From: Pseudoduganella flava
Lineage (GTDB): Bacteria > Pseudomonadota > Gammaproteobacteria > Burkholderiales > Burkholderiaceae_D
Direction of reading: 5' to 3'
Length of the DNA stretch: 64,000 bases
NCBI RefSeq assembly: GCF_007830495.1
Contig: NZ_VLKW01000013.1
Span: 1 to 64,000 of the forward strand
Positions within the stretch are counted from its first letter, which is position 1; each line of letters begins with the position of its first letter. Shown here piece by piece: positions 49,238 to 58,068 of this stretch. The position numbers and the translations under genes were made by a program. A model generated the notes under the pieces. It made no database searches and was not told the DNA's origin. It saw only the letters and a list, made by a program, of their open reading frames with translations.

Positions 49238-52200
49238 GATGCCGCTCCATCGACGGCCACGTTGCCACGGCGATTCCGGAAGCGCTGGCCCACGCGGTCG
49301 AAGGCCAGGTAGATCACGGGTGTCGTGTACAGCGTCAGCAACTGGCTCACCAGCAGGCCGCCGAAGATCGCGAGGCCCAGCGGACGGCGCAACTCGGCGC
49401 CCTCGCCCCAGCCGAACATCAGCGGCACGGCGGCGAACAGCGCGGCCAGGGTCGTCATCAGGATCGGGCGGAAGCGCAGCAGTGCGGCCTGGTGGATCGC
49501 CTCACGGGGCGCCTTGCCTTCGTCCCGTTCCGCCTCGATCGCGAAGTCGATCATCATGATCGCGTTCTTCTTCACGATACCGATCAAGAGGATGATGCCG
49601 ATGATGCCGATCACGCCCAGGTCCTGGCCGGACACCATCAGCGCCAGCAGCGCACCGACACCGGCCGACGGCAACGTCGACAGGATCGTCAGCGGGTGGA
49701 TGTAGCTCTCGTACAGCACGCCCAGCACGATGTACACGCAGACGACGGCCGCGAGGATCAGCCACAGCTGGTTCGTCAGCGACGCCTGGTAGGCGCCGGC
49801 GGCACCGAGGAACGTCATCGTCACGGAACCGGGCAGCTTGATCTCGTCGGCCGCCTCGCGGATCGCGTCGACCGCACGGCCCAGCGATACGCCGTCGGCC
49901 GTATCGAACCCCAAGGTGGTGGCCGGATACTGCGCCACGTGCGTGATCTGCAGCGGCGCCGGCTTTTCGGTGATCGTCGCCACCGCGGACAGCGGCGTCG
50001 GCCGGCCACTGCCGGTGCGGATCTGCAGGTCGCCCAGCGATTGCGGCGTCGACAGCAGGCCCGGTGCCGCTTCCAGGATCACGCGGTACTGGTTGGTCTC
50101 CGTGAAAATGGTCGACACGATGCGCTGGCCGAACGCGCTGTACAGCGCATCGTCGATCGCCGACGCGGTGATCGACAGGCGTGATGCGGTGTCGCGGTCG
50201 ATGCTGATGTAGGCCGCGGCACCGGTCGCGCCGGCATCGGACACCACGTTGCGCAGCTGGGCCTTTTTGGCCATCTGGACGGCGAGCTTGTTGGCCCATT
50301 CGGTGACGGTGGCCGTATCGGCGCCTTCGATCGACACGCGGTATTGCGTGGGGCCCGTTTCGGCGTCGATCGTCAGGTCCTGCGTCGGTTGCAGGTAGAT
50401 GCGCACGCCGGGCACCTCGGCCACGCGGCGGCGCAGGCGCTCCATCAGTTCCGCCTGGTCGCCGCGGTCCGCCTTCAGGTTGATCAGCATGCGGCCCGTG
50501 TGCAGCATCGTGTTGTTGGCGGCATCGACGCCGACCAGGGAACTCAGGGACTGTACATCCGGATCGACGAGGATCGCCCGCGCCGCCTGCTGCTGCAGCT
50601 CGGCCATGCGCGCATATGATACCGCTTGCGCCGTCTCGATCCGCGCCTGCAGCTGCCCCGTGTCCTGCGTCGGGAACAGGCCTTTCGGGATCAAGAGGTA
50701 CAGCACGGCCGTCAGCACCAGCGTGCCCAGCGCCACGATCAGGGTCAGCCCCTGGCGGCCCAGCACCCACGTCAGCGAGCGGTCGTAGTGGAAAATGACG
50801 CGATCGAAGAAGTGCTGCACGCGGCCGCCGAAACTGTTCGGATCGTCGTTCTTGTGCGACGTGAGCCAGCGGCCGGACATCATCGGCACGAGCGTCAGCG
50901 AGACGACGGCCGAGATCAGGATCGTGATCGACAACGTGACGGCGAATTCGCGGAACAGCCGGCCGACGACGTCGCCCATGAACAGCAGCGGAATCAGCAC
51001 GGCGATCAGCGACACGGTCAGCGAGATGATCGTGAAGCCGATCTGCGCAGCGCCCTTCAGCGCGGCGGCCATCGGCGTCTCGCCCTCCTCGATGTAGCGC
51101 GAGATGTTCTCGATCATCACGATCGCGTCGTCGACGACGAAGCCGGTGGCGATCGTCAGCGCCATCAGCGACAGGTTGTTCAGGCTGTAGCCCATCAGGT
51201 ACATCACGCCGCACGTGCCGATCAGCGAGATCGGCACCGCCAGGCTGGCGATCACGGTGGCGCGCACGCTGTGCAGGAACAGGAAGATCACCAGCACGAC
51301 CAGCACGACGGCCAGCACCAGCTCGATCTCCACGTGTTCGACCGAGGCGCGGATGCCTGCCGTGCGGTCGGACAGCACGTCCACCCGCAGTGCGCTGGGC
51401 AGCCCGGCCTGCAGCTCCGGCAGGCGCTCCTTGATCGCATCGACGGTGGCGATCACGTTGGCGCCCGGCTGCCGCTGCACGTTCAGGATGATGGCCGGCT
51501 TCATGTTCGCCCACGCGCCCAGCTTGACGTTTTCCGCGCTGTCGACGACCTTCGCCACGTCGGTCAGCCGCACCGGCGCGCCGTTCCGGTACGCGACGAT
51601 CAGGCTTTTGTAGTCGTTGGCCGTCAGCAGCTGGTCGTTGGCATTGATCGTGAACGCGCGCGTGGGGCCGTCAAAGGAACCCTTGGCGCTGTTGGCGTTC
51701 GCGTTGGAGATCGCGGTGCGCAGCGTATCGAGGCCGAGCCCATAACTGGCCAGCGCCAGCGTATCGGCCTGGATCCGCACGGCCGGGCGCTGCCCGCCGG
51801 ACAGCGTGACGAGGCCCACGCCCGACACCTGGCTGATCTTCAGTGCGAGGCGCGTGTTGACGATGTTCTGCACTTCCGTCAGCGGCATCGTGTCCGACGT
51901 GATGGCCAGGGTCAGCACGGGCGCATCGGCCGGGTTGACCTTCGCATAGACGGGCGGCGCCGGCAGGTCCGTCGGCAGCAGCGAACCGCCCGCGTTGATG
52001 GCCGCCTGCACTTCCTGCTCGGCCACGTCCAAGGTCTGGCCCAGGCCGAACTGCAACGTGACGATCGAGACGCCGGCCGCACTGGTGGAACTCATCCGCT
52101 GCAGGCCCGACATCTGGCCGAACTGGCGCTCCAGCGGCGCCGTCACCGTCTGCGCCATCACTTCCGGGCTGGCGCCCGGGTACAGCGTCTGCACCTGGAT

Positions 52201-52332
52201 GGTCGGGAAGTCGACCTGCGGCAACGCCGACAACGGCAGGAACTTGAAGCCCACCAGGCCCGCCAGCACGATCGCCAGCATCAGCAGCGATGTGGCCACC
52301 GGGCGGCGGATGAATGGTGCCGATGGACTCAT
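49234..52332 (-). CDS. mdtB: RND efflux pump inner-membrane subunit, MdtB-type
   Basis: A 1032-residue RND transporter of standard length. N terminus PFIRRPVATSLLMLAIVLAG, proton-relay IATGFVVDDAIVMIENISRY, and GIVKKNAIMMIDFAIEAERD near 935. MdtB and MdtC form a heterotrimer; the presence of two different RND genes in one operon is the mark of MdtABC. Start ATG 52332 overlaps the adaptor-gene stop by four bases, and its stop overlaps the next start. Confidence 0.93.
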   Translation of the reverse strand: MSPSAPFIRRPVATSLLMLAIVLAGLVGFKFLPLSALPQVDFPTIQVQTLYPGASPEVMAQTVTAPLERQFGQMSGLQRMSSTSAAGVSIVTLQFGLGQTLDVAEQEVQAAINAGGSLLPTDLPAPPVYAKVNPADAPVLTLAITSDTMPLTEVQNIVNTRLALKISQVSGVGLVTLSGGQRPAVRIQADTLALASYGLGLDTLRTAISNANANSAKGSFDGPTRAFTINANDQLLTANDYKSLIVAYRNGAPVRLTDVAKVVDSAENVKLGAWANMKPAIILNVQRQPGANVIATVDAIKERLPELQAGLPSALRVDVLSDRTAGIRASVEHVEIELVLAVVLVVLVIFLFLHSVRATVIASLAVPISLIGTCGVMYLMGYSLNNLSLMALTIATGFVVDDAIVMIENISRYIEEGETPMAAALKGAAQIGFTIISLTVSLIAVLIPLLFMGDVVGRLFREFAVTLSITILISAVVSLTLVPMMSGRWLTSHKNDDPNSFGGRVQHFFDRVIFHYDRSLTWVLGRQGLTLIVALGTLVLTAVLYLLIPKGLFPTQDTGQLQARIETAQAVSYARMAELQQQAARAILVDPDVQSLSSLVGVDAANNTMLHTGRMLINLKADRGDQAELMERLRRRVAEVPGVRIYLQPTQDLTIDAETGPTQYRVSIEGADTATVTEWANKLAVQMAKKAQLRNVVSDAGATGAAAYISIDRDTASRLSITASAIDDALYSAFGQRIVSTIFTETNQYRVILEAAPGLLSTPQSLGDLQIRTGSGRPTPLSAVATITEKPAPLQITHVAQYPATTLGFDTADGVSLGRAVDAIREAADEIKLPGSVTMTFLGAAGAYQASLTNQLWLILAAVVCVYIVLGVLYESYIHPLTILSTLPSAGVGALLALMVSGQDLGVIGIIGIILLIGIVKKNAIMMIDFAIEAERDEGKAPREAIHQAALLRFRPILMTTLAALFAAVPLMFGWGEGAELRRPLGLAIFGGLLVSQLLTLYTTPVIYLAFDRVGQRFRNRRGNVAVDGAAS

Positions 52333-53804
52333 TTGCCGGCCGCCGGACGTTCGTTATGCGCCGGCGCGGTGCCCGGTGCAGTATTGGTACCGTCGGCGGC
52401 GCTCGGTGCGCTGCGACCGCCAGTTTCGGGCATCGCGCGCTGCGGCGCCTCACCCTGTTCGGCGCGGTGACGGCGCATCTTCGCCGCGTCGCTGCCGACG
52501 GCGCCCGGCGCTACGTCGGCCGTCGAAGCAGTCGGCCCACCCTGGGCGCTGCCCTGTCGGCGGCCCTGCCCGCGCGGCTTGTCTCCCGGCAGCGTGACCT
52601 TGGCGCCATCCGTCAGGCGGTCCGCCCCTTCCGTGATCACCTTCTCGCCCGCTTTCAGGCCGCTGGCGATCTGCACCTTGTCCACCGTCGCCTGGCCCCG
52701 TTTCACCGGGCGCAGCGAGACGGTGCGGTCCTGGTTCAACACCCAGACGAAGTCGCCGTCGGTACCATGGCGCAGCGCCGTGACGGGCACCACGACGGCA
52801 TCCTGGATCGTGCGCATTTCCAGGCGCACGTTGACGAACTGGCTGGGGAACAAGGTCATCTTGTCGTTGTCGAAGCGGGCCTTCGCCATCACGGTGCCCG
52901 TCTGCGTATCGACCTGGTTGTCCAGCGCCGCGAAACGCCCCGTCGCCAGCACGTCGGTGCGGGTGCGGTCGTACGCCTGCGCAGCCAGCGCGGCACCGGT
53001 GGATGCGCGGCTCATGATGTCCGGCACACGGTCCTGCGGCACGGCGAATTCGACGTCGATCGGCGACTGCTGCGTGATGACGGCGATGCCGTTCGCATCG
53101 CTGGCCGACACGAGGTTGCCGACGTCGACGACGCGCAGGCCCACCCGCCCGCTGATCGGCGCCACCACCTTCGTGTAGCCGAGGTTCAGGCGCGCCGTGC
53201 CTTCCGCCGCGCGGTCCGTCATCACCGTGCCTTCCAGCTGCTTGACGAGGGCCGCCTGCGTATCGACATCCTGCCGCGCGATCGAGTCCTGCGACAGCAA
53301 GGTGCGATAGCGTTCCAGCGTGAGGCGCGCGTTCTCCAGCTGCGCCTCGTCGCGCTGGCGCTGCCCCGTCGCCTGCAGCAGCGCCATCTCGAACTGACGC
53401 GGGTCGATCTGTGCCAGCACCTGGCCTGCCTTCACGAGCTGCCCTTCCTTGAACAGCACCTTCTGCAGGATGCCGGAGACCTGCGGCCGCACGGTCGTCG
53501 TCGCGGCAGCCGTCACGGTACCAAGCGCGTCGAGCGTGACGGGCAGCGTGGCCTCTTCGGCCGTCGCGACGCCGACCGTCGTCGCCATGCCGCCCCTCCT
53601 GCCCCCTGGACCGCCCGGTCCACCGGGACCGCCAGGGCCGCCCATGCCGGGCCCACCCGCCCCTGGCGCGGCCGGACGGTGCGTCAGGTACCAGGCCAGC
53701 GAGCCCAGGGCAAGCATGGCGATCAGGGCGATGATGGTTCCGAGGATGCGGATACGGCGGCGGGGCTTGTTGGGAGGGGTCGTGAGCGCTGCGGGCGAGG
53801 TCAT
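52329..53804 (-). CDS. mdtA: RND efflux periplasmic adaptor, MdtA-type
   Basis: A 491-residue membrane-fusion protein: one N-terminal anchor (20-40), a glycine/proline-rich linker (PGGPGGPGGPGGPGGRRGG, about 52-72), the lipoyl and hairpin domain (VRPQVSGILQKVLFKEGQLV, 100-210), a beta barrel, and a long proline/alanine-rich C-terminal tail (about 415-491). It links the MdtB/C pump to the outer-membrane duct. First gene of the operon; the start is ATG 53804. Its collagen-like linker and long tail are longer than in typical MdtA. Confidence 0.9.
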   Translation of the reverse strand: MTSPAALTTPPNKPRRRIRILGTIIALIAMLALGSLAWYLTHRPAAPGAGGPGMGGPGGPGGPGGPGGRRGGMATTVGVATAEEATLPVTLDALGTVTAAATTTVRPQVSGILQKVLFKEGQLVKAGQVLAQIDPRQFEMALLQATGQRQRDEAQLENARLTLERYRTLLSQDSIARQDVDTQAALVKQLEGTVMTDRAAEGTARLNLGYTKVVAPISGRVGLRVVDVGNLVSASDANGIAVITQQSPIDVEFAVPQDRVPDIMSRASTGAALAAQAYDRTRTDVLATGRFAALDNQVDTQTGTVMAKARFDNDKMTLFPSQFVNVRLEMRTIQDAVVVPVTALRHGTDGDFVWVLNQDRTVSLRPVKRGQATVDKVQIASGLKAGEKVITEGADRLTDGAKVTLPGDKPRGQGRRQGSAQGGPTASTADVAPGAVGSDAAKMRRHRAEQGEAPQRAMPETGGRSAPSAADGTNTAPGTAPAHNERPAAGK

Positions 53805-54169
53805 CGCTTATCCTTGTTGGCTGTTCAGTAGAGTAACTATGCTTATCAAATCGACTCTATCACAGCGATTTGTGCCGTCCGCGCGGGTTTGCTTACATTT
53901 ACAGCTTGAAAACAATGCGTTACATGGCGTCCTAGCGCGCCGGGCGGGCCGGAACGTTGATGGCAGGCGTGGAAACGCACGCGGCGCCGGGGAAAGCCGG
54001 CGCCGCGGGCGATAAACTACGTTACAAACTCGCTACAAAAATGTGCAGTGGCTGGTTCGGTTGCGGGCTCTCAAGTCCCCCCGCTGCTCGACGAGCGCCT
54101 TTTTGCCTCGCGTCGCGAGCAGCCCCCTTCCCCGAACCCGGCAGCGTGTCGACCCGGTCGAAAACTGTC
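53805..54169. other. 365-base intergenic region upstream of the mdtABC operon
   Basis: I see no gene here. It holds a perfect ten-base stem GCGGCGCCGG/CCGGCGCCGC (53981-54006) and several TTACA-type words: TTACA at 53893, 53899, 53920 and 54022, and CTACA at 54033. TTACA-N6-CTACA (54022-54037) has the 11-base step usual for OmpR-family response regulators. These are candidate control sites for the efflux operon (inference). Two six-base arms, TAGAGT and ACTCTA, flank the proximal part (about 53829-53858). Confidence 0.45.
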
Positions 54170-54784
54170 TCATGGGCTTGCGGCGCCGCGCTCGACGGCG
54201 TCGAGAAACGCGTTGGCGGTCAGAGCTCGCGCCGTGGTCTCCCGGAAGCTCGCCACTTCGCGCTGGTGGATGGCTTCGAGCGCGTCCAGCAATGCGTTAT
54301 AGCGGTCGGCCAACGCGTCGTCGTCGAACGCGATGGCACCGGCGGTGATGTCGAACGCGCCGCGCTGCTCGTCGACCAGCGTGAACAATGCGATGGCGGT
54401 GGCGATCCACTCGTCCCGGTCCTGGTAAAACCGGGCCTGCCCGGCAAGGCGCGCTTCGAGCCCGCCAACCAGCCCTTGCTGGTACTCGCGCGCCTTCGCG
54501 GCCGGCATGGCCGCGAGCGCATCCTTGAACTGCCCCATCGCGGCCGTGGTGAAACCCGCGAACATTTTCTTGTGCTGCTCGTGCAGCGTGCGCAGCTCGG
54601 CGAGCGTGTCCAGGGAGCGCCGGGTTCCCTCGGCCGTCGCCATCCGTTCGGGCAACAGCAGCTGGTCCAGCTGCAACGCGGCCTGCGCCTGCCCGTACAG
54701 CGCACTGGCATGCTGCGCCATGGCGCCGATCCGGCGCGCCAGCTGGACAAAGGCAAGTTCGCCCGGTTGCATGCCCACCGTCAC
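54170..54784 (-). CDS. Uncharacterised helical protein
   Basis: A 204-residue protein predicted to be nearly all helical, with many Ala, Leu, Gln and Glu residues and no membrane segment or signal peptide (for example QAQAALQLDQLLLPERMATA). I do not recognise a family. The start is GTG 54784, whose GTGA overlaps the stop of the upstream monooxygenase-like gene; ATG 54772 (MQPGEL) is another option. Confidence 0.6.
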   Translation of the reverse strand: MTVGMQPGELAFVQLARRIGAMAQHASALYGQAQAALQLDQLLLPERMATAEGTRRSLDTLAELRTLHEQHKKMFAGFTTAAMGQFKDALAAMPAAKAREYQQGLVGGLEARLAGQARFYQDRDEWIATAIALFTLVDEQRGAFDITAGAIAFDDDALADRYNALLDALEAIHQREVASFRETTARALTANAFLDAVERGAASP

Positions 54785-55107
54785 GCGACGCGCTCCCCGT
54801 CCGCCAGGATCTGCTGCGCCACATTATCGACCAGCACCGGACTGTCGAAATACGTGACGACGGCATCGGTGCCGTACTTCCCCTTCACGAACGCACGCCA
54901 TGCATCCGTGTACATCGCCTCGGCCTCGGCGCGCGAGTTCCACAGGTAGACGCCGCCGGCCGTCTGGCCATCCTCGGACAGCACGTAGTGCTTGCGCAGC
55001 AGGCCCGGCACGCCCTGGTAGGTGGGCGCTGTGCCGAGGAAGATCGCCCGCGCCTCGTCGCGCGTGAGCGGGTTCGGCAGCTTGAATGCGGTGGTGACGA
55101 TGATCAT
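54781..55107 (-). CDS. YdhR-like putative monooxygenase (ferredoxin-like fold)
   Basis: A 108-residue protein resembling the YdhR/ABM small monooxygenases: MIIVTTAFKLPNPLTRDEAR, then GLLRKHYVLSEDGQTAGGVY and the aromatic-rich VYLWNSRAEAEAMYTDAWRA. These form beta-barrel dimers without bound cofactor. The start is ATG 55107; the frame is open upstream but the extension is not supported. It is translationally coupled to the following helical protein. Confidence 0.75.
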   Translation of the reverse strand: MIIVTTAFKLPNPLTRDEARAIFLGTAPTYQGVPGLLRKHYVLSEDGQTAGGVYLWNSRAEAEAMYTDAWRAFVKGKYGTDAVVTYFDSPVLVDNVAQQILADGERVA

Positions 55108-55175
55108 TCCGACCTCATGGTTTGTGCGGATATTGTCTCCGATCGCTGGCTGATCCGATCGGGCCTGGCTGCATG

Positions 55176-55670
55176 CTACTCCGGAACCGGATGCCCATGG
55201 CCAGAAAGCCGGTCGTCCGGCATCCACGGCCAGTCGCTGGGCCTTTTGTAGACCCTGCGGGCAAGGCGGAACTGTTCATCGGTCAGGAAGATGCCGGACA
55301 GGTCGTTACCCCCGTTCAGCGCATAAAATTTGTGCGTGGAGTCCGCCAGGTTCGCGTTGACGATCCGGAACAACGCGACCGTGGCGCGCGCCCACGATTC
55401 ACCATCGTGACCGTGATCCTCCGCATGGATTTGGTGGCGCACGCCGGCCGCCACGACCGCGTAGCCCCCGCCATCGTTGTCCAACTCTTCGACAATCTCG
55501 ATCGGATGTGCGCAGTACCGCGCCAGGTGTGGAAGCACCTCGCGATAGGCAGCCAGGATCCCCTGCTCTGCCAAGTCTTCCGCATCCAGCGGGAGGATGT
55601 CGTCGTAGTCGAACGGCGCCGGATCCGGCGCGCGCACGCCGTTGTACCACGTCTTCAATCGTTCAAGCAT
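55176..55670 (-). CDS. Uncharacterised protein
   Basis: A 164-residue acidic, soluble protein (MLERLKTWYNGVRAPDPAPF at the N terminus; GGGYAVVAAGVRHQIHAEDH in the middle). I recognise no domain. It has no signal peptide or membrane segment. The start is ATG 55670. It may be co-transcribed with the VOC gene upstream (53-base gap) and is 68 bases before the monooxygenase-like gene. Confidence 0.65.
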   Translation of the reverse strand: MLERLKTWYNGVRAPDPAPFDYDDILPLDAEDLAEQGILAAYREVLPHLARYCAHPIEIVEELDNDGGGYAVVAAGVRHQIHAEDHGHDGESWARATVALFRIVNANLADSTHKFYALNGGNDLSGIFLTDEQFRLARRVYKRPSDWPWMPDDRLSGHGHPVPE

Positions 55671-55723
55671 CGTTGTCTCTCACAGGGACACGCTGTTGCC
55701 GCCCGCCGCCCGTGCCGCGGCCA

Positions 55724-56113
55724 TCAGGCAGCCTTCTGCCCGTCCGGCAACCACTCGGCCAGGTGCAGCAACACCCCCGCCGGATCCCACACATACGTCA
55801 CCAGCGCGCCATACGGCTCTTCCTTCGGCTCCGCGACGCGAGCATCCGGAAAGCGGCCGCTGTCGAGCAGCGCCTTCACCTGCTCGTAGCACGCACGCGC
55901 ATCGGCGACGGCCACGTGCAGCATCGTGTTCTCCACCCATTCCTTCGCGTAGTGGTTCTGCAGGTAGAAGCAGTAGTCGGCGTTGGCCAGCAGGGCCAGG
56001 CTGTCGTCCTCGTATTCGATTTCCCAGCCGAGCGCCTGGTAGAAGGCCTTCGACTCGGCGAAGTCGCGTGCACCGACGAACGGGCGCACTTCGTGCACTT
56101 TCAGGTCGATCAT
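55724..56113 (-). CDS. VOC-family protein
   Basis: A 129-residue single VOC unit (EVRPFVGARDFAESKAFYQA at the start, WDPAGVLLHLAEW at the end, with the C-terminal metal-site histidine/glutamate pair HLAEW). Distinct from the four other VOC-type genes here. Function not evident. The start is ATG 56113 (MIDLKVHEV), after GGATAACG. It is 49 bases downstream of sppA on the same strand. Confidence 0.8.
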   Translation of the reverse strand: MIDLKVHEVRPFVGARDFAESKAFYQALGWEIEYEDDSLALLANADYCFYLQNHYAKEWVENTMLHVAVADARACYEQVKALLDSGRFPDARVAEPKEEPYGALVTYVWDPAGVLLHLAEWLPDGQKAA

Positions 56114-56162
56114 CGTTATCCTTTCCGAAGGCGACGGGGTGCGGCCCCGTCGCACGTCAAAT

Positions 56163-58055
56163 TCACTCAGGCGCGCCGCACAGGCAGTGCGTCAACGCCA
56201 TGAACGGCTGCTTCCGCGCCGTCATCTCGTTCAGCCAGTTCAGGTCGCGCGCCACGTCGCCCGCCACGCCCAGCGGCATGCCTTGCGGCGTCAGCACCGT
56301 CTTGACCTGCTTGGCGATCGCCGCATCGACGATCTCCGACATCGCCTGCGGCGCGCCGAAGAACTCCAGCAGCTTGTCGAAGCGGGTCGTTTCACGCTCG
56401 ATGTAGACGAGGCGCGGCTCGCCCGCGATCTTGGCGCGGCGTGCGGCCGAGCGCACCGCGTCGCCGAAGCCGCCCAGCGTGTCGACGAGGCCCCGCTCCT
56501 GCGCCTGCGCGCCCGTCCACACGCGCCCTTGCGCGACGGCGTCGATCTTCTCCGGCGTGGACTTGCGGGCCTGCGCGGCCTTGGTCGTGAAGTCGCTGTA
56601 CACGTGGTTGATCGCCGACTGGATCAGTTGGCCGAAGCGCGGGTCCATCGGGCGGGTTGGATTGCCGGCGTCGCCCAGCCACGTGGTGGGTTGGCCGCCG
56701 CTGTGGATGCCCAGCTTGCCCATCACCTTGTCCACCGTCGGGAACAGCGCGAACACGCCGATCGAGCCCGTCACCGTGGACGGATCGGCCACCACTTCGT
56801 CGCTGGACATCGAGATCCAGTAGCCGCCCGATGCCGCCACGTTGCCCATCGAGACCACCACTGGCTTGCCGGCCTTGCGGGTCAGTTCCAGCTCGCGCCG
56901 GATCAGCTCCGAGCCGAACGCGCTGCCGCCGGGCGAATCGACGCGCAGCACGATCGCCTTGATACTGTCGTCCTCGCGGGCCATGCGGATCAGGTTCGAC
57001 GTGGACAGGCCGCCGATCGAGCCCGGCGCGGCGATGCCGTCGCCGATTTCGCCGACGGCCATCACGACGCCGATCGCATCGCCCGTCAGCGCCGGGTGGT
57101 GGCGCGCCACGTAGTCGTCCAGGCTGACCTGGCGGAACGACCTGTTCTGCGCATCCGGCGCGCCGCGCTGGACCATCAGCGCGCGGATCTCGTCGCGCGT
57201 CTTCAGGCCGTCGACGAGCTTCACGTTCAGCGCCAGCTTGGCCAGGTCGCCACCGCTCTGCTGCACCAGTGCCGGCAGCTGCTCGATATCGCGGGCGATC
57301 GTGCCCGGCGCCAGCTTGCGGGCCGTCTCCACGTCCTTCATGTAGCGCTGCCACAGGTCGTTGTTCAGGAACGATTCCGCTTCCAGCGCTTCCGGCGACG
57401 GGCCGTTGGCGATCAGCGGCTCGGCGGCGCTCTTGAAGCTGCCCACGCGCAGCAGATTCACCGTCACGCCCAGCTTGTCGAGCGCGTCGCGGTAATAATT
57501 GCGGTACTTGCCGAAGCCGTCCAGCACGACGGTACCCATCGGATGCAGGTACACCTCGCTGGCATGCGCGGCGATCTGGTACTGGCGCTGGTTGTAGCTG
57601 GCGCCCCAGGCGACGACGCGCTTGCCGCTGGTGCGGAAGCGGTCCAGCGCGGCGGCGATCTCGCGCTGCATGGCCGGGCCGCCGCCCTCCATCTCGTCGA
57701 GCAGCACGACGATGCTGCCGATCTGCGGATCCTTGGCGGCCGTGTCGATCGCACGCAGCACGTCGCGCAACTGGATGAAGCGGCGCACGTTCTCGTCGCC
57801 CAGGTTGGCCAGCGCGGCCAGCTTGGCGCCGCCCGGCGCCTGCTCGACCAGCTGGCCGTTCAGGTTCAGCACCAGCGCCGTCTTCTCGCCCAGCGGCTTG
57901 ACGCCGCCGCCGAACATGGCAACGAGGATCGCGATGACGATCGCGAGGAAAATCAGGTTCAATACGGCGCGGCGGCTTGCATCGATGAAGCGCCAAACGA
58001 CGCCGAATACGCGGCCAACACCACCACGCACATAGGAAGCAACGGATCGGGACAC
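56163..58055 (-). CDS. sppA: Signal peptide peptidase SppA, 67K type
   Basis: A 630-residue, membrane-anchored serine-lysine protease that digests cleaved signal peptides. N-terminal helix (VLNLIFLAIVIAILVAMFGG, about 30-50), then two ClpP-like domains. The lysine is in RVGSFKSAAEP and the serine in MGNVAASGGYWIS, as in E. coli SppA. I chose GTG 58055 (SRSVASYV), with AGGAG eight bases before it; the frame continues to 58115 but without a start signal. The upstream symporter stops 13 bases before. Confidence 0.9.
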   Translation of the reverse strand: MSRSVASYVRGGVGRVFGVVWRFIDASRRAVLNLIFLAIVIAILVAMFGGGVKPLGEKTALVLNLNGQLVEQAPGGAKLAALANLGDENVRRFIQLRDVLRAIDTAAKDPQIGSIVVLLDEMEGGGPAMQREIAAALDRFRTSGKRVVAWGASYNQRQYQIAAHASEVYLHPMGTVVLDGFGKYRNYYRDALDKLGVTVNLLRVGSFKSAAEPLIANGPSPEALEAESFLNNDLWQRYMKDVETARKLAPGTIARDIEQLPALVQQSGGDLAKLALNVKLVDGLKTRDEIRALMVQRGAPDAQNRSFRQVSLDDYVARHHPALTGDAIGVVMAVGEIGDGIAAPGSIGGLSTSNLIRMAREDDSIKAIVLRVDSPGGSAFGSELIRRELELTRKAGKPVVVSMGNVAASGGYWISMSSDEVVADPSTVTGSIGVFALFPTVDKVMGKLGIHSGGQPTTWLGDAGNPTRPMDPRFGQLIQSAINHVYSDFTTKAAQARKSTPEKIDAVAQGRVWTGAQAQERGLVDTLGGFGDAVRSAARRAKIAGEPRLVYIERETTRFDKLLEFFGAPQAMSEIVDAAIAKQVKTVLTPQGMPLGVAGDVARDLNWLNEMTARKQPFMALTHCLCGAPE

Positions 58056-58068
58056 AACGGACTCCTGT

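Noticed and set aside
56163..58055. SppA seemed to lack its catalytic lysine because the segment ASEVYLHP has Glu where E. coli has a Lys
   Set aside because: The catalytic lysine is the one in the conserved RVGxxKSAxEP, which is present.
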